The notes beneath the pieces were generated by a model that was not told the DNA's origin, made no database searches, and saw nothing but the letters and a program-made list of their open reading frames with translations. 64,000 nt of DNA. Origin: Methanocaldococcus fervens AG86 (lineage in GTDB: Archaea > AGJL01 > Methanococci > Methanococcales > Methanocaldococcaceae). The translations under genes were made by a program, and so were the position numbers. Below, in pieces: positions 38,992-48,719 of this stretch. Within the stretch, counting starts at the first letter, position 1, and each line of letters begins with the position of its first letter. The stretch spans positions 546,363 through 610,362 of the forward strand of contig NC_013156.1 of assembly GCF_000023985.1 (NCBI RefSeq), given 5' to 3'.

Positions 38992-39039
38992 TCATTTTAT
39001 TTTAATTTTTAAATTTTAAATAGTTTTTATGTTGGGAGT

Positions 39040-39999
39040 ATGAAGCTTAGATTTATTGAATGCCATATACCTAAGCATTTATTCATGGGGATTGATGAAA
39101 TAAAAGAATGGGAAGGCGTTATTTGGGCTAATGTTCAAACAGATGGGGCTATTTCAACCATACAAATTTTAACCACTTTAAAAGATAGTGAAAAAGTTGT
39201 TGATAAACTTAAAGAGAGATATGGAGGAGCGAATTATAGAGTTGTTGTGTTTGAACCAACCATGACCTATCCTCCAGTTGAAGAAGAGGCGGAAGAAAAA
39301 CCTGAAAGGTTAATTAGGGATGAGTTATATAATATAGTTTCAGATATTGCAAATCTAACAAAGGAGAATATACTAATGCTCATATTATCAACAATTGTTG
39401 CAATCGCTGGAATTTGTAAAGATGATGTTGCTTTATTAATAGCATCGATGATTATAGCTCCTTTGTTAGGGCCTAATATATCCCTATCATTGTCAATTAC
39501 AGTGGCAGATTACAAATTGGCATTAAAAAGTATAAGAACTATAATAATGGAATTGATTATTGTCATAGCTTTATCAGTAATTGCCGGCTATTATTTGCCA
39601 ATATCTTTAGACAATCCACAAATACACTCAAGAATTACCTTAGATTTTTGGAATATTATTATAGCTTTATCGGCAGGGATTGCTGGAAGTTTATCAACAA
39701 TATCAAACATATCTTCAATAGTTGTTGGTGTTATGATAGCTATCGCTTTATTACCTCCATTGGTTGTTTTTGGTTTATTGATAGGGGCTGGTTATATTGA
39801 GCAGAGCTTTTCAGCATTGATGCTATTTTTGATAAATATAATAGCCATAAATTTATCTGCCATTGTTATATTCTCAGCTTATGGAATCTCCCCATATAGA
39901 TGGTGGAAAAAAGAGTTGGCAAGGAAATATACATTATACGCAATCTTATTGTGGGTTGTAATGCTTATAGCAGTGTTTATTTTAATTTACTATCATTAA
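39040..39999 (+). CDS. DUF389 membrane protein
   Basis: The 319-residue protein belongs to the DUF389 family. About 110 residues at the N-terminus form a soluble domain; then about six helices follow from near 115, with the family segment IASMIIAPLLGPNISLSLSITVADYKLALKS and GIAGSLSTISNISSIVVGVMIAIALLPPLVVFG. The family has been suggested to include transporters, but no substrate is established. TTGGGAGT precedes the ATG. Neighbours in both directions are on the same strand. Confidence 0.82.
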   Translation: MKLRFIECHIPKHLFMGIDEIKEWEGVIWANVQTDGAISTIQILTTLKDSEKVVDKLKERYGGANYRVVVFEPTMTYPPVEEEAEEKPERLIRDELYNIVSDIANLTKENILMLILSTIVAIAGICKDDVALLIASMIIAPLLGPNISLSLSITVADYKLALKSIRTIIMELIIVIALSVIAGYYLPISLDNPQIHSRITLDFWNIIIALSAGIAGSLSTISNISSIVVGVMIAIALLPPLVVFGLLIGAGYIEQSFSALMLFLINIIAINLSAIVIFSAYGISPYRWWKKELARKYTLYAILLWVVMLIAVFILIYYH

Positions 40000-40075
40000 T
40001 AAATTAAAAATATATAGTTGAAGTTACAATTCATAACAAAATAACAAATTTTATAATAATTTTGGAGGGAGAGTT

Positions 40076-41068
40076 ATGAAAAAAGGAACTGACTTATTAA
40101 AGAAAGGATTCGCCAAAATGGTTAAGCATGGAGTTGTAATGGACGTTACCAACGTAGAACAGGCACAAATAGCTGAAGAAGCTGGAGCTGTTGCAGTTAT
40201 GGCTTTAGAGAGAGTTCCTGCAGATATTAGAGCGGCTGGTGGGGTTGCGAGAATGTCAGACCCAGCTTTAATTGAGGAGATAATGGACGCTGTTTCAATC
40301 CCTGTTATGGCTAAGTGTAGAATTGGACACACTGCAGAGGCAGAGGTTTTAGAGGCAATTGGAGTAGATATGATTGATGAGAGTGAGGTATTAACTCAAG
40401 CAGACCCATTCTTCCACATATATAAAAAGAAATTTAAAGTTCCATTTGTTTGTGGGGCAAGAAACTTAGGAGAGGCAGTTAGAAGAATTTGGGAAGGAGC
40501 GGCTATGATAAGGACAAAAGGAGAGGCAGGAACTGGAAATATAGTTGAAGCAGTTAGGCACATGAGATTAATGAATGAGGCAATAGCTCAATTGCAGAGA
40601 ATGAGTGATGAAGAGGTTTATGGCGTAGCTAAGTTTTACGCTAATAGATATGCTGAATTAGCTAAGATAGTTAGAGAGGGCATGGGATTGCCAGCAACTG
40701 TATTGGAAAATGAGTCAATATATGAGGGTTTCACATTGGCTGAGATTATTGATGGGCTGTATAAAGTTTTATTAGAAGTTAAAAAATTAGGAAGATTGCC
40801 AGTAGTTAACTTTGCAGCTGGTGGGGTTGCAACACCGGCAGATGCTGCTTTAATGATGCAACTTGGTTCTGATGGAGTATTTGTTGGTTCTGGAATCTTT
40901 AAATCAGAGAATCCATTAGAAAGGGCTAAAGCAATTGTTGAAGCAACATACAACTACGATAAACCAGAAGTTGTTGCTGAAGTTAGCAAGAACTTAGGAG
41001 AAGCGATGAGAGGAATAGATATAACTCAAATAAGTGAAGCAGAAAAGATGCAATATAGAGGAGATTAA
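40076..41068 (+). CDS. pdxS: Pyridoxal 5'-phosphate synthase subunit PdxS
   Basis: PdxS builds PLP from ribose 5-phosphate, glyceraldehyde 3-phosphate and ammonia from PdxT. The 330-residue protein has Asp23 in [11 protein letters not shown], catalytic Lys80 in [10 protein letters not shown], and [10 protein letters not shown] with a second active-site lysine, then [15 protein letters not shown] and [14 protein letters not shown]. It is longer than most bacterial PdxS (about 295 residues) by an insert around residues 180-230. PdxT is not adjacent. Its sugar phosphate substrate comes from the pathway of the neighbouring transketolase and epimerase genes. Confidence 0.95.
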   Translation: MKKGTDLLKKGFAKMVKHGVVMDVTNVEQAQIAEEAGAVAVMALERVPADIRAAGGVARMSDPALIEEIMDAVSIPVMAKCRIGHTAEAEVLEAIGVDMIDESEVLTQADPFFHIYKKKFKVPFVCGARNLGEAVRRIWEGAAMIRTKGEAGTGNIVEAVRHMRLMNEAIAQLQRMSDEEVYGVAKFYANRYAELAKIVREGMGLPATVLENESIYEGFTLAEIIDGLYKVLLEVKKLGRLPVVNFAAGGVATPADAALMMQLGSDGVFVGSGIFKSENPLERAKAIVEATYNYDKPEVVAEVSKNLGEAMRGIDITQISEAEKMQYRGD

Positions 41069-41237
41069 ATTAATCTCTTTTATTCTTTTATTTTCATTTT
41101 TTATACATATGTTTCTTAAATACAAAAATCTTTAAAAAAATAAAGATGATAATATTGTTAATCCCAATTATTGAATTGTCAATATTATAATATTATTATA
41201 ATACTATACAGTTAGGGTAGTAAAATAAGGTGAAATT

Positions 41238-41828
41238 ATGAAAAAATTATTTTTTGTTTTTGTTATTATTTGTTTGTTGTTGGTAGGGAAAGTTTTTGGG
41301 GAAAATTATGATTTCACAACCAATGCAGAAATTGAAGGGCATGTAAAAATTTTAGATATAGAAATATATAGGACGACGCTATCCATGAGTGGGAATATTT
41401 CAGTTGGAGAAAGTAAAATTATAGAAAAATCTTGGGATCTATCGTTTTTCAATTTTCATGTAAATTTATTAACACTTAAAACAACTGTATCTGCTGAGCA
41501 AATTGGTGATAATAAAGTAAGGGTCACAATAATTGGTAGTACTTCAGGTATATCAACACTGCTGATTAAGTATTATGTAACTTATGATGGGACAGTAAAT
41601 GAACAACCGCCTGATGAAAATTATAGAAATACATTAATTTGGTACTTTGAGAAAAACAGCAATAACAATGAGAGGCAGAATAATAATGAAAATAATGGCA
41701 CTCAACATCAACCAGAGTCTAATGAAACTAACAATCAACAGACACAGATAAAACTTCCAATTCCATTACCGGCAATAATTATAGCTTTGTCATTAATACC
41801 AATAATTGCTTTAAGAAAACTTAACTAA
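41238..41828 (+). CDS. Secreted protein with Asn/Gln-rich linker and sortase-like C-terminal anchor
   Basis: This 196-residue protein has an N-terminal signal peptide (MKKLFFVFVIICLLLVGKVFG), a beta-rich middle domain, a low-complexity linker rich in Asn and Gln near 138-168, and a C-terminal segment LPIPLPAIIIALSLIPIIALRKLN: proline-rich motif, hydrophobic helix, short basic tail. The last part resembles archaeosortase recognition signals of the PIP/VPxxxP type. Sequons (NIS, NGT, NET) are present. GGTGAAATT precedes the ATG. I recognise no family for the middle domain. Confidence 0.6.
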   Translation: MKKLFFVFVIICLLLVGKVFGENYDFTTNAEIEGHVKILDIEIYRTTLSMSGNISVGESKIIEKSWDLSFFNFHVNLLTLKTTVSAEQIGDNKVRVTIIGSTSGISTLLIKYYVTYDGTVNEQPPDENYRNTLIWYFEKNSNNNERQNNNENNGTQHQPESNETNNQQTQIKLPIPLPAIIIALSLIPIIALRKLN

Positions 41829-41931
41829 ACTAAAAAATCTTTATTTTAACCCTAAATAAAAAAGTTTTATTAATCCTATAGTATTTTTCCATCTAAATGT
41901 TTAATGCTCTCTTTTTTAGTTAATCCTCATC

Positions 41932-42052
41932 TTAAGTTATCTCCATCATCATTATAATAATAATTTCATTTTCTTTATTATTAAGCTCGATAATAACATC
42001 ATAAAACTCTTTAGCTTCTTTCCATCCTTAACCTTTTTAAGTATCGACTCAT
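41932..42052 (-). pseudogene. Possible frameshifted remnant of a small gene
   Basis: The minus strand reads YESILKKVKDGK in one frame, then KEAKEFYDVIIELNNKENE and an isoleucine/methionine run in another frame, ending in TAA at 41932. The join needs a single-base shift near a run of A. The fragment looks like the C-terminal part of a small protein but has no recognised family and no start. It occupies the 280-base gap upstream of hypE; this could also be chance. Confidence 0.25.
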
Positions 42053-42107
42053 AACTTAACATAAGCAATTTAAAGTTAAATATTTATTAATAAAGAGGGG
42101 GATATCT

Positions 42108-43115
42108 ATGAAAATCACAAGGATGCATGGAGCTGGAGGAAAGGTAATGCAGGAGCTTATAAAAGATGTAATATTGAAAAATTTGGAGATAACATCAGTT
42201 AATGGAGGTATTGGTTTAGAAAGCTTGGATGATTCATCAACTATCCCAATAGGCGATAAAGAGATTGTCTTTACAGTTGATGGACATACAGTTAAACCAA
42301 TATTCTTCCCAGGCGGGGATATTGGAAGATTGGCTGTTAGTGGAACTGTAAATGATTTGGCGGTTATGGGGGCTAAGCCATTAGCTTTATCCCTCTCTTT
42401 AATAATTCCAGAAGGTTTTAATTTAGAGGATTTAGAAAAAATAATCAAATCAATAAATGAAACATGTAAAGAGGCTGAAGTAGCTATAATAACAGGAGAT
42501 ACAAAGGTATCTGACGGTGTAGATGACATCATCATCTCAACCGCAGGAGTTGGAGTTGTTGATAGAGGAAAGGCGATAAGAGACTGTAATGTTCAAGAAG
42601 GGGATGCAATAATTGTTTCCGGGAATATAGGGGAGCATGGATTAGCTATTTTATTATCAAGAGAGGGCTTTGATTTTGAAACAAACATAAAGTCAGATGT
42701 AGCCCCAGTAAACAAGATGATTGAAAGGGTTTTAGAAGAAGGCATTGAAATACATGCAATGAAAGACCTTACAAGAGGGGGCTTAGCAGATGCGTTAAAT
42801 GAGATGGCTGAAAAGAGCAATATCGGTATAACAATATTTGAGGATAAGATACCAATAAGTGATGAAGTGCAGTCAATTTGTGACATTCTTGGTTTAGATC
42901 CTTTAACTATAGCAAATGAAGGTAAAGTAGTTATAGCTGTTAAAAAGGAAGATGCTGAAAGATGTTTAGATATCTTGAGAGAGCATCCTTTAGGAAAGAA
43001 CGCTGAAATTATTGGTTATGCTACAAAAGAACACAAAGGGGTTGTAATGGAAACAATTGTTGGTAGGAGAATCGTTGATATGCCTATTGGAGACCCTATT
43101 CCAAGAGTGTGCTAA
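42108..43115 (+). CDS. hypE: Hydrogenase maturation protein HypE
   Basis: HypE dehydrates a carbamoyl group on its own C-terminal cysteine to make the cyanide ligand of [NiFe]-hydrogenases. The 335-residue protein has HGAGGKVMQELI, GHTVKPIFFPGGDIGRLAVSGTVNDLAVMGA, ITGDTKV and DLTRGGLADALNEMA, and ends in the required PRVC, the last residue being the modified cysteine. GAGGGGGAT precedes the ATG. HypF and others are not adjacent. Confidence 0.95.
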   Translation: MKITRMHGAGGKVMQELIKDVILKNLEITSVNGGIGLESLDDSSTIPIGDKEIVFTVDGHTVKPIFFPGGDIGRLAVSGTVNDLAVMGAKPLALSLSLIIPEGFNLEDLEKIIKSINETCKEAEVAIITGDTKVSDGVDDIIISTAGVGVVDRGKAIRDCNVQEGDAIIVSGNIGEHGLAILLSREGFDFETNIKSDVAPVNKMIERVLEEGIEIHAMKDLTRGGLADALNEMAEKSNIGITIFEDKIPISDEVQSICDILGLDPLTIANEGKVVIAVKKEDAERCLDILREHPLGKNAEIIGYATKEHKGVVMETIVGRRIVDMPIGDPIPRVC

Positions 43116-43142
43116 TTTTTATATTTTTTAATTTTTGGTGAA

Positions 43143-44318
43143 ATGATGAAAATTATAGGGAAGATGGGAAAAGGTAAAATCTATAGGGATGAGAAGGCAA
43201 AATTTTCAATACTTTTAGATAGTGTTGCTAAAAAGGCAGATATTGCTGAAGGAAAAAGGGCTGTTGAAGATATAATTAGGGTTATTTATAGACATCAGCC
43301 AATATCAACAAAAAAGATTGCTCAAAAAACAAGATTACCTCTACCAATTGTTGCTAAAGTTAGGACTATTTTAGAGAGGGAGAGGATATTAAAAAGGACT
43401 GAAAGAGGGGCTGAGCTGACAGAGTTGGGCATAGAATTTGCAGAAAATTTTTTGAAATTAAAGTATAAAAAATCTCTCACATGCAGTGTTTGTAATGGAA
43501 GAGGAATAGTTTTAGATGAGTTTTTTGAAGATATTTTAAATAGGGTTAAAGTTTGGGCTAAAAAAAGACCTTTGGCAAATACAACAATAGATCAATCCTT
43601 TGCAACACCTGAGACATCAACATATAGAGTTGCTTTAATGTATGAGAGAGGAGATTTAGAGGGAAAAAGGATTTTATTCGTTGGGGATGATGATTTAACA
43701 TCTTTGCCAGCCGCTTTAACCAACATGGCTGAAGAGATAGCTGTTGTAGATATAGACGAAAGAATTTTAAAGCTTATAGAAAAATTTTCACAAAAAGAGG
43801 GGGTTAAAATAAGAACCATTAAACATAATTTAAGAAACCCTTTACCTGACGATTTAAAAGAGAGCTTTGATGTTATTTCAACAGACCCGCCATATACGGT
43901 TAATGGATTAAAGTTATTTTTGTCACGAGGAATTGAAGCTTTAGGGAAAGAAGGAATAGCTTATTTATCTTATTCACACAAACCAATAGATGAGTGGCTT
44001 TCTATTCAAAAGGCAATTACAAATATGGGTTTTGTTATCTCAGAGCTAATTCCAAATTTTAATTACTATGAAGGTAGTGAAATAATCGCAAATACTACAT
44101 TTATAGCACGATTGATTGGGAGGGATTTAAAGGCGGAGATTGGAGACACTGAAAAAATATACACAGGTTTGGTTAAACCAGTTATAAGATACTATAAATG
44201 CCTAAAATGTGGAAAAATTCATAAAGTTGGTGAAGAAGTTAAAAAAGTTGAAGATTTGGTTTGTGAATGTGGAGGAAAGAAATTTAAAATGGTTAAGAGA
44301 GAGAAGATTAAAGAATAA
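43143..44318 (+). CDS. bpsA: N4-bis(aminopropyl)spermidine synthase
   Basis: BpsA adds aminopropyl groups to make branched polyamines used by hyperthermophiles. The 391-residue protein has a winged-helix-like N-terminus (near 35-95), one CxxC pair (CSVCNGRG), then the methyltransferase-like core with ILFVGDDDLTSLPAAL, VDIDERILK and DVISTDPPYTVNGLKLFLSRG, and a C-terminal zinc pair (CLKCG...CECGG). Tandem ATGs at 43143 and 43146 both follow GGTGA, so the first residue is uncertain. It is not a spermidine synthase of the SpeE type. Confidence 0.88.
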   Translation: MMKIIGKMGKGKIYRDEKAKFSILLDSVAKKADIAEGKRAVEDIIRVIYRHQPISTKKIAQKTRLPLPIVAKVRTILERERILKRTERGAELTELGIEFAENFLKLKYKKSLTCSVCNGRGIVLDEFFEDILNRVKVWAKKRPLANTTIDQSFATPETSTYRVALMYERGDLEGKRILFVGDDDLTSLPAALTNMAEEIAVVDIDERILKLIEKFSQKEGVKIRTIKHNLRNPLPDDLKESFDVISTDPPYTVNGLKLFLSRGIEALGKEGIAYLSYSHKPIDEWLSIQKAITNMGFVISELIPNFNYYEGSEIIANTTFIARLIGRDLKAEIGDTEKIYTGLVKPVIRYYKCLKCGKIHKVGEEVKKVEDLVCECGGKKFKMVKREKIKE

Positions 44319-44320
44319 AA

Positions 44321-44900
44321 TTACTCATAAATCAAATTTAAATGATATTTTTCTGCCAATTCTAAAGCCCTCTCTATTTCCTCATAAGTCAATCTTCTAT
44401 TTATATCCGAATAAAACTTGGCTCTGTATTCAGGCGATATTGAAACATGACATTAACTACAGCGTTGTCCAAATTTTTTGAGATGAAGTTAAATATCTTC
44501 TCTGTGCAACAATCCAAATGGTTTGGCATGACTAAATGCCTTATTATAACTTCCTCATCTTTTATTAGCAAATGGTTTCTTTTAATAATGTCAAAATAGT
44601 TTTTAATTTTTGATAATCCCTCCCCACATTCATTATTTCCAAATTTAAAGTCAGTTAAGTAGAGATCAACAACTCCTTTTAATAAATATATGCCTTCAAC
44701 ACTTAGATACATGTTTGAGTTCCAAACTACTGGGATATTCCTATCCAAATAACTTAGAGTTTTTAAAATACTTAGCAAATGAGGAGTAGGCTCCCCTCCA
44801 ACAAAATTTACGTTCTTTGAATAATCTTCTTATTTTTGATTATTTTAGCCATAGCTGGAGCAAAATCTTTTGAAACAGCCAAATATCTGCCAAGTTTCAT
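44321..44900 (-). pseudogene. Radical SAM activating-protein pseudogene
   Basis: This is a broken relative of the PflA-like radical SAM genes. The 5' part reads MKLGRYLAVSKDFAPAMAKI and ends in a stop; the next part resumes in another frame with KNVNFVGGEPTPHLLSILKTL and runs through YLTDFKFGNNECGEGLSKI. The region that should carry C-x3-C-x2-C is deleted. Near 44440 the frame shifts again, the true C-terminus SPEYRAKFYSDINRRLTYEE following in a different frame to TAA at 44321. Loss of the cluster cysteines makes it non-functional. GGTAAT precedes the original ATG. Confidence 0.82.
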
Positions 44901-44971
44901 ATTACCACAATTAAATAGTTAATTCAAATAGATAAATTCAATAGGATAAAAATAAAATAAAATTAAGGGAA

Positions 44972-45361
44972 TTATTCCTTAATCAATACTGCATTAACAG
45001 TTCCATCTTGCCCTGGTCTTGATGTTACTCTTGCCAATCCCAATTCTGTTTCAATGATTGCTCCTTTTGTTATAACGTTTCTTCTGACGTAGTGGATGTT
45101 TGCCTTGTTTTCTCTAACTGTTATTATCTTAACTTTTTTACAAACTCCTGTTTCTGGGTCTAATACATTAGCAAATCCTGTTCTAACAACTTTAACCTTT
45201 AAGTTTCCTCCTCTTGTTCTGACCTTTTTTATTTTAAATGTCTCCTCTGCTACGTGTGTTTCTATTGGCTCCCTACCCATTTCGTATTTTCTCTTTTTTC
45301 TTGCTGGTTTGTACAACCCACCTGTTGGTTTTCTTCTACTTCTTCCTTGCCATACACTCAT
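44972..45361 (-). CDS. rps8e: Ribosomal protein S8e
   Basis: This 129-residue small-subunit protein begins [19 protein letters not shown] and contains [16 protein letters not shown], then [21 protein letters not shown], and ends with [10 protein letters not shown]. It binds 16S rRNA in assembly. The ATG is preceded by AAGGTGTTAAT, and a TATA-like stretch (ATTATATAG) lies about 55 bases upstream. It stands apart from other ribosomal genes. Confidence 0.95.
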   Translation of the reverse strand: MSVWQGRSRRKPTGGLYKPARKKRKYEMGREPIETHVAEETFKIKKVRTRGGNLKVKVVRTGFANVLDPETGVCKKVKIITVRENKANIHYVRRNVITKGAIIETELGLARVTSRPGQDGTVNAVLIKE

Positions 45362-45551
45362 ATTAACACCTTAATTACTGTTTTTTTCTTGTTTAGCTTA
45401 TCTAATACTAATAAATGCTATATAATTTTTACTTTTAAAAGAGACACGGGTCAGGCCATGCGAGTTTATGAATAATGAATAAAGATATAAGGTATATAAA
45501 AACTTAACTATCAACAAATAGGTTATAATTATAGCAAAATTGGTGGATATT
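45362..45551. other. Divergent promoter region between rps8e and the DASS transporter, with a GC-rich patch
   Basis: The gap holds a TATA-like element for S8e (minus strand, about 45420-45430) and GTATATAAAAA for the transporter (near 45491). Between them is a GC-rich patch (45441-45464) containing GGGTCAGGCC that stands out from the AT-rich surroundings. No gene or clear stem fits it. Confidence 0.4.
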
Positions 45552-46850
45552 ATGGGATTATCTAAAGAGTTCGTAGGCTTAGGGATGATTATACTCTTAA
45601 CAATTTTCGTTACAACGCTACCAGATATTTACAAAGGTATCGTAATATTGATGGTTGTTGGATGTTTATGGTTTTTTGAGTTACTCCCTCTCCCAGTTAC
45701 ATCCTTAGCTATACCAATAATGGCAGTCTTTTCTGGAATTTTTGACCTAAAAGAGGCTTTAACGTACTTTGCCCATCCAATAATATTTTTATTTTTGGGA
45801 GGGTTTATAATTGCACAGGCGTTAAAAAATCACAATTTGGATAAATTTATTGCCTATAAATTATTAAATTATGGAAAGGACTTAAAAACCACGTGTTTTT
45901 TAATGTTTTTATCAGCATATTTTCTATCCATGTGGATTAGTAACACATCAGCAACATTAATTCTCCTACCCATAGCTTTAGGGCTAATATATAAAAAATC
46001 CCACAAATTGAAGGATTTTTTATTGTTAGGAATTGCATACTCTGCTTCAATAGGTGGAATAGCCACAATCATAGGTTCTCCACCAAACGCCATATCAAGC
46101 AGTTATTTAAATTATGGATTTTTTAGCTGGTTTAAAGTAGGGTTTCCAATAAGTTTATTGCTATTTTTAATTTCCACCTTAACATTATATCTTTATTTCA
46201 AAAAATGGATTCCTAATGAGGATATTGCCGTTAAAGCAAATGTAGAGCTAAGCAAAAAAGCCAATAAAGTATTGATTATATTTTTATTGGTAGCTTTTCT
46301 TTGGATATTCAGCGATTATTTAAGTGAAGTATTTGACATTAAATATTTTGATTCAATTATCGCCATATTTGCCATAATTTTGTTGTTTGTATTTAATTTG
46401 GTTGAGGTTAGCGATTTTAAAAAAGTAGATTGGGGAACTTTAATTTTATTTGGAGGAGCATTGTGTTTAGGAGGGGTTGTTGCTGAAAGTGGAGCAAGTG
46501 CTTTTTTGGCTGAGAAACTTGTTGCTGTTTTAGGTGGTTTTAGCCCAATTATCATAATATTTACAATAATTTCAACAACCATAATATTAACTAATTTTAT
46601 AAGCAACACTGGGTTGGCTGGTGTATTAATCCCAATACTATTTGGAGCGCCTCTAGGAATTCCAGAAGAGATTTTAATATTGGCTATTGGAATATCTGCA
46701 TCGTGCTCCTTTATTTTACCAGTTGGAACCCCACCTAACGCTATTGTGTATGGTGAAGGCATTAAAAAGGAAGAGATGATTAAAATTGGAACAATTTTAT
46801 CAGTGCTTTCTGCAACTGTAATAACTTTATACTTCACATTCTATTTGTAA
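45552..46850 (+). CDS. DASS/SLC13-type sodium-dependent anion transporter
   Basis: This 432-residue membrane protein has about eleven helices and the twin SNT motifs of the divalent anion:sodium symporter family: SNTSATLILLPIA and later SNTGLAGVLIPILFG, each followed by a PP-N motif (GSPPNAISSSY, VGTPPNAIVYGEG). The substrate may be sulfate, phosphate or a dicarboxylate; sequence alone does not say. The ATG at 45552 follows GGTGGATATT and is preferred to a TTG at 45540. Confidence 0.87.
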   Translation: MGLSKEFVGLGMIILLTIFVTTLPDIYKGIVILMVVGCLWFFELLPLPVTSLAIPIMAVFSGIFDLKEALTYFAHPIIFLFLGGFIIAQALKNHNLDKFIAYKLLNYGKDLKTTCFLMFLSAYFLSMWISNTSATLILLPIALGLIYKKSHKLKDFLLLGIAYSASIGGIATIIGSPPNAISSSYLNYGFFSWFKVGFPISLLLFLISTLTLYLYFKKWIPNEDIAVKANVELSKKANKVLIIFLLVAFLWIFSDYLSEVFDIKYFDSIIAIFAIILLFVFNLVEVSDFKKVDWGTLILFGGALCLGGVVAESGASAFLAEKLVAVLGGFSPIIIIFTIISTTIILTNFISNTGLAGVLIPILFGAPLGIPEEILILAIGISASCSFILPVGTPPNAIVYGEGIKKEEMIKIGTILSVLSATVITLYFTFYL

Positions 46851-46854
46851 AAAA

Positions 46855-47727
46855 TTATTTATCTTTATCATAGTAATTAAATACTCTATTGTATAGTTCA
46901 ATAGCTTTCTCCATAAGCCCTTTTCTTTCATAAGCTATAGCCTTACCTAACATGGAAAGGATATGATAAGAATTTTTTTCTAAAACTTTGTTAAACGCAT
47001 TAATTGCCTCATCAAATTCCCCTATCCTCAAATGAATGAGGCCAAGAACAAACAGAGCTTGGGTATTATCAGGTCTAATGTCAAGAGCTTTTTTTAGAGT
47101 TAGCAGTGCTTCGGAGATTTTATTCAATGACAGTAAAATTTCAGCTTTTAATATAAGTGCCGAGACAAATTTAGAATCTATCTTCAAAGCCTCATCTAAA
47201 TAACGTAATGATTCTTCATGTTTTCCCAAGTTATATAAAAGTGAAGCTATCTTGTAATAAGCATATGGATTTGGAGCAATTTCTGCCATTTTTTTATATG
47301 CCTTTAACGCATCTTCATATTTTCCAAAATCTTCAAGGATTCCTCCAATAAAACTATAAGCAAAAGCAAACTTTGGATTAGCTTTTACAACTTCCTCAAG
47401 ATCTTTTAAACATTCCTCTGGCTTATTCAAATGCAATTTAGCAAGGGCTCTAGCAAATTTTACAATTGGATTTCCATCGGAACTTTTTAACCCTCTATTA
47501 AAAAATTCCAACGATTTTTCAAAATCACCATGTAAAGCTTGTATAAATCCCTTAAAGAAATTAGCCATTGGATGATTAGGATGTGCTTCTAATACCTTAG
47601 ATATGTTCTTGTCAAATTCATCTACCGATTCATAAGCACTTTCAAAAGTTTTCATGAGATTTTTAGCAAATTCCTCATTATTATCATTTTTTAAATTCTT
47701 TAATTTATTATTTTTAGTGTTTTCCAT
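46855..47727 (-). CDS. Tetratricopeptide repeat protein
   Basis: The 290-residue protein has about six TPR units, seen in phrases such as PMANFFKGFIQALHGDFEKSLEFFNRGLK, AFAYSFIGGILEDFGKYEDALKAYKKMAEIAPNP and NTQALFVLGLIHLRIGEFDEAINAFNKVLEKN. The first 35 residues are charged and likely disordered. TPR arrays bind partner proteins; none is identified. It is convergent with the transporter gene, whose end is four bases away. Confidence 0.85.
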   Translation of the reverse strand: MENTKNNKLKNLKNDNNEEFAKNLMKTFESAYESVDEFDKNISKVLEAHPNHPMANFFKGFIQALHGDFEKSLEFFNRGLKSSDGNPIVKFARALAKLHLNKPEECLKDLEEVVKANPKFAFAYSFIGGILEDFGKYEDALKAYKKMAEIAPNPYAYYKIASLLYNLGKHEESLRYLDEALKIDSKFVSALILKAEILLSLNKISEALLTLKKALDIRPDNTQALFVLGLIHLRIGEFDEAINAFNKVLEKNSYHILSMLGKAIAYERKGLMEKAIELYNRVFNYYDKDK

Positions 47728-47877
47728 GCTATTACCTTCTATTATATTCTGACATTCTATAATTTTGTGATTAATTAATATTACGTATATATAATCTGCC
47801 TATTAAAGGTTTTTATTATTTTTCACATATATTTTCATACCATTGTTATGTCATTACAGCTACATTATTATTTTTAA

Positions 47878-48585
<708 letters not shown>

Positions 48586-48719
48586 TATTAATAAAAATAA
48601 TAATAAATACTATTTTCTCACCAATCTTTTTTACGCGATCACAACCCCTATGATAAAATCTTTTATACTAATTACAAATAAAAATACACGATAAATTAAA
48701 CAAAATTAAATGTGATAGA

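Noticed and set aside
45254-45475. Plus-strand frame opposite the rps8e start
   Set aside because: It reads across the ribosomal protein gene and its promoter, with no ribosome-binding site or known domain.
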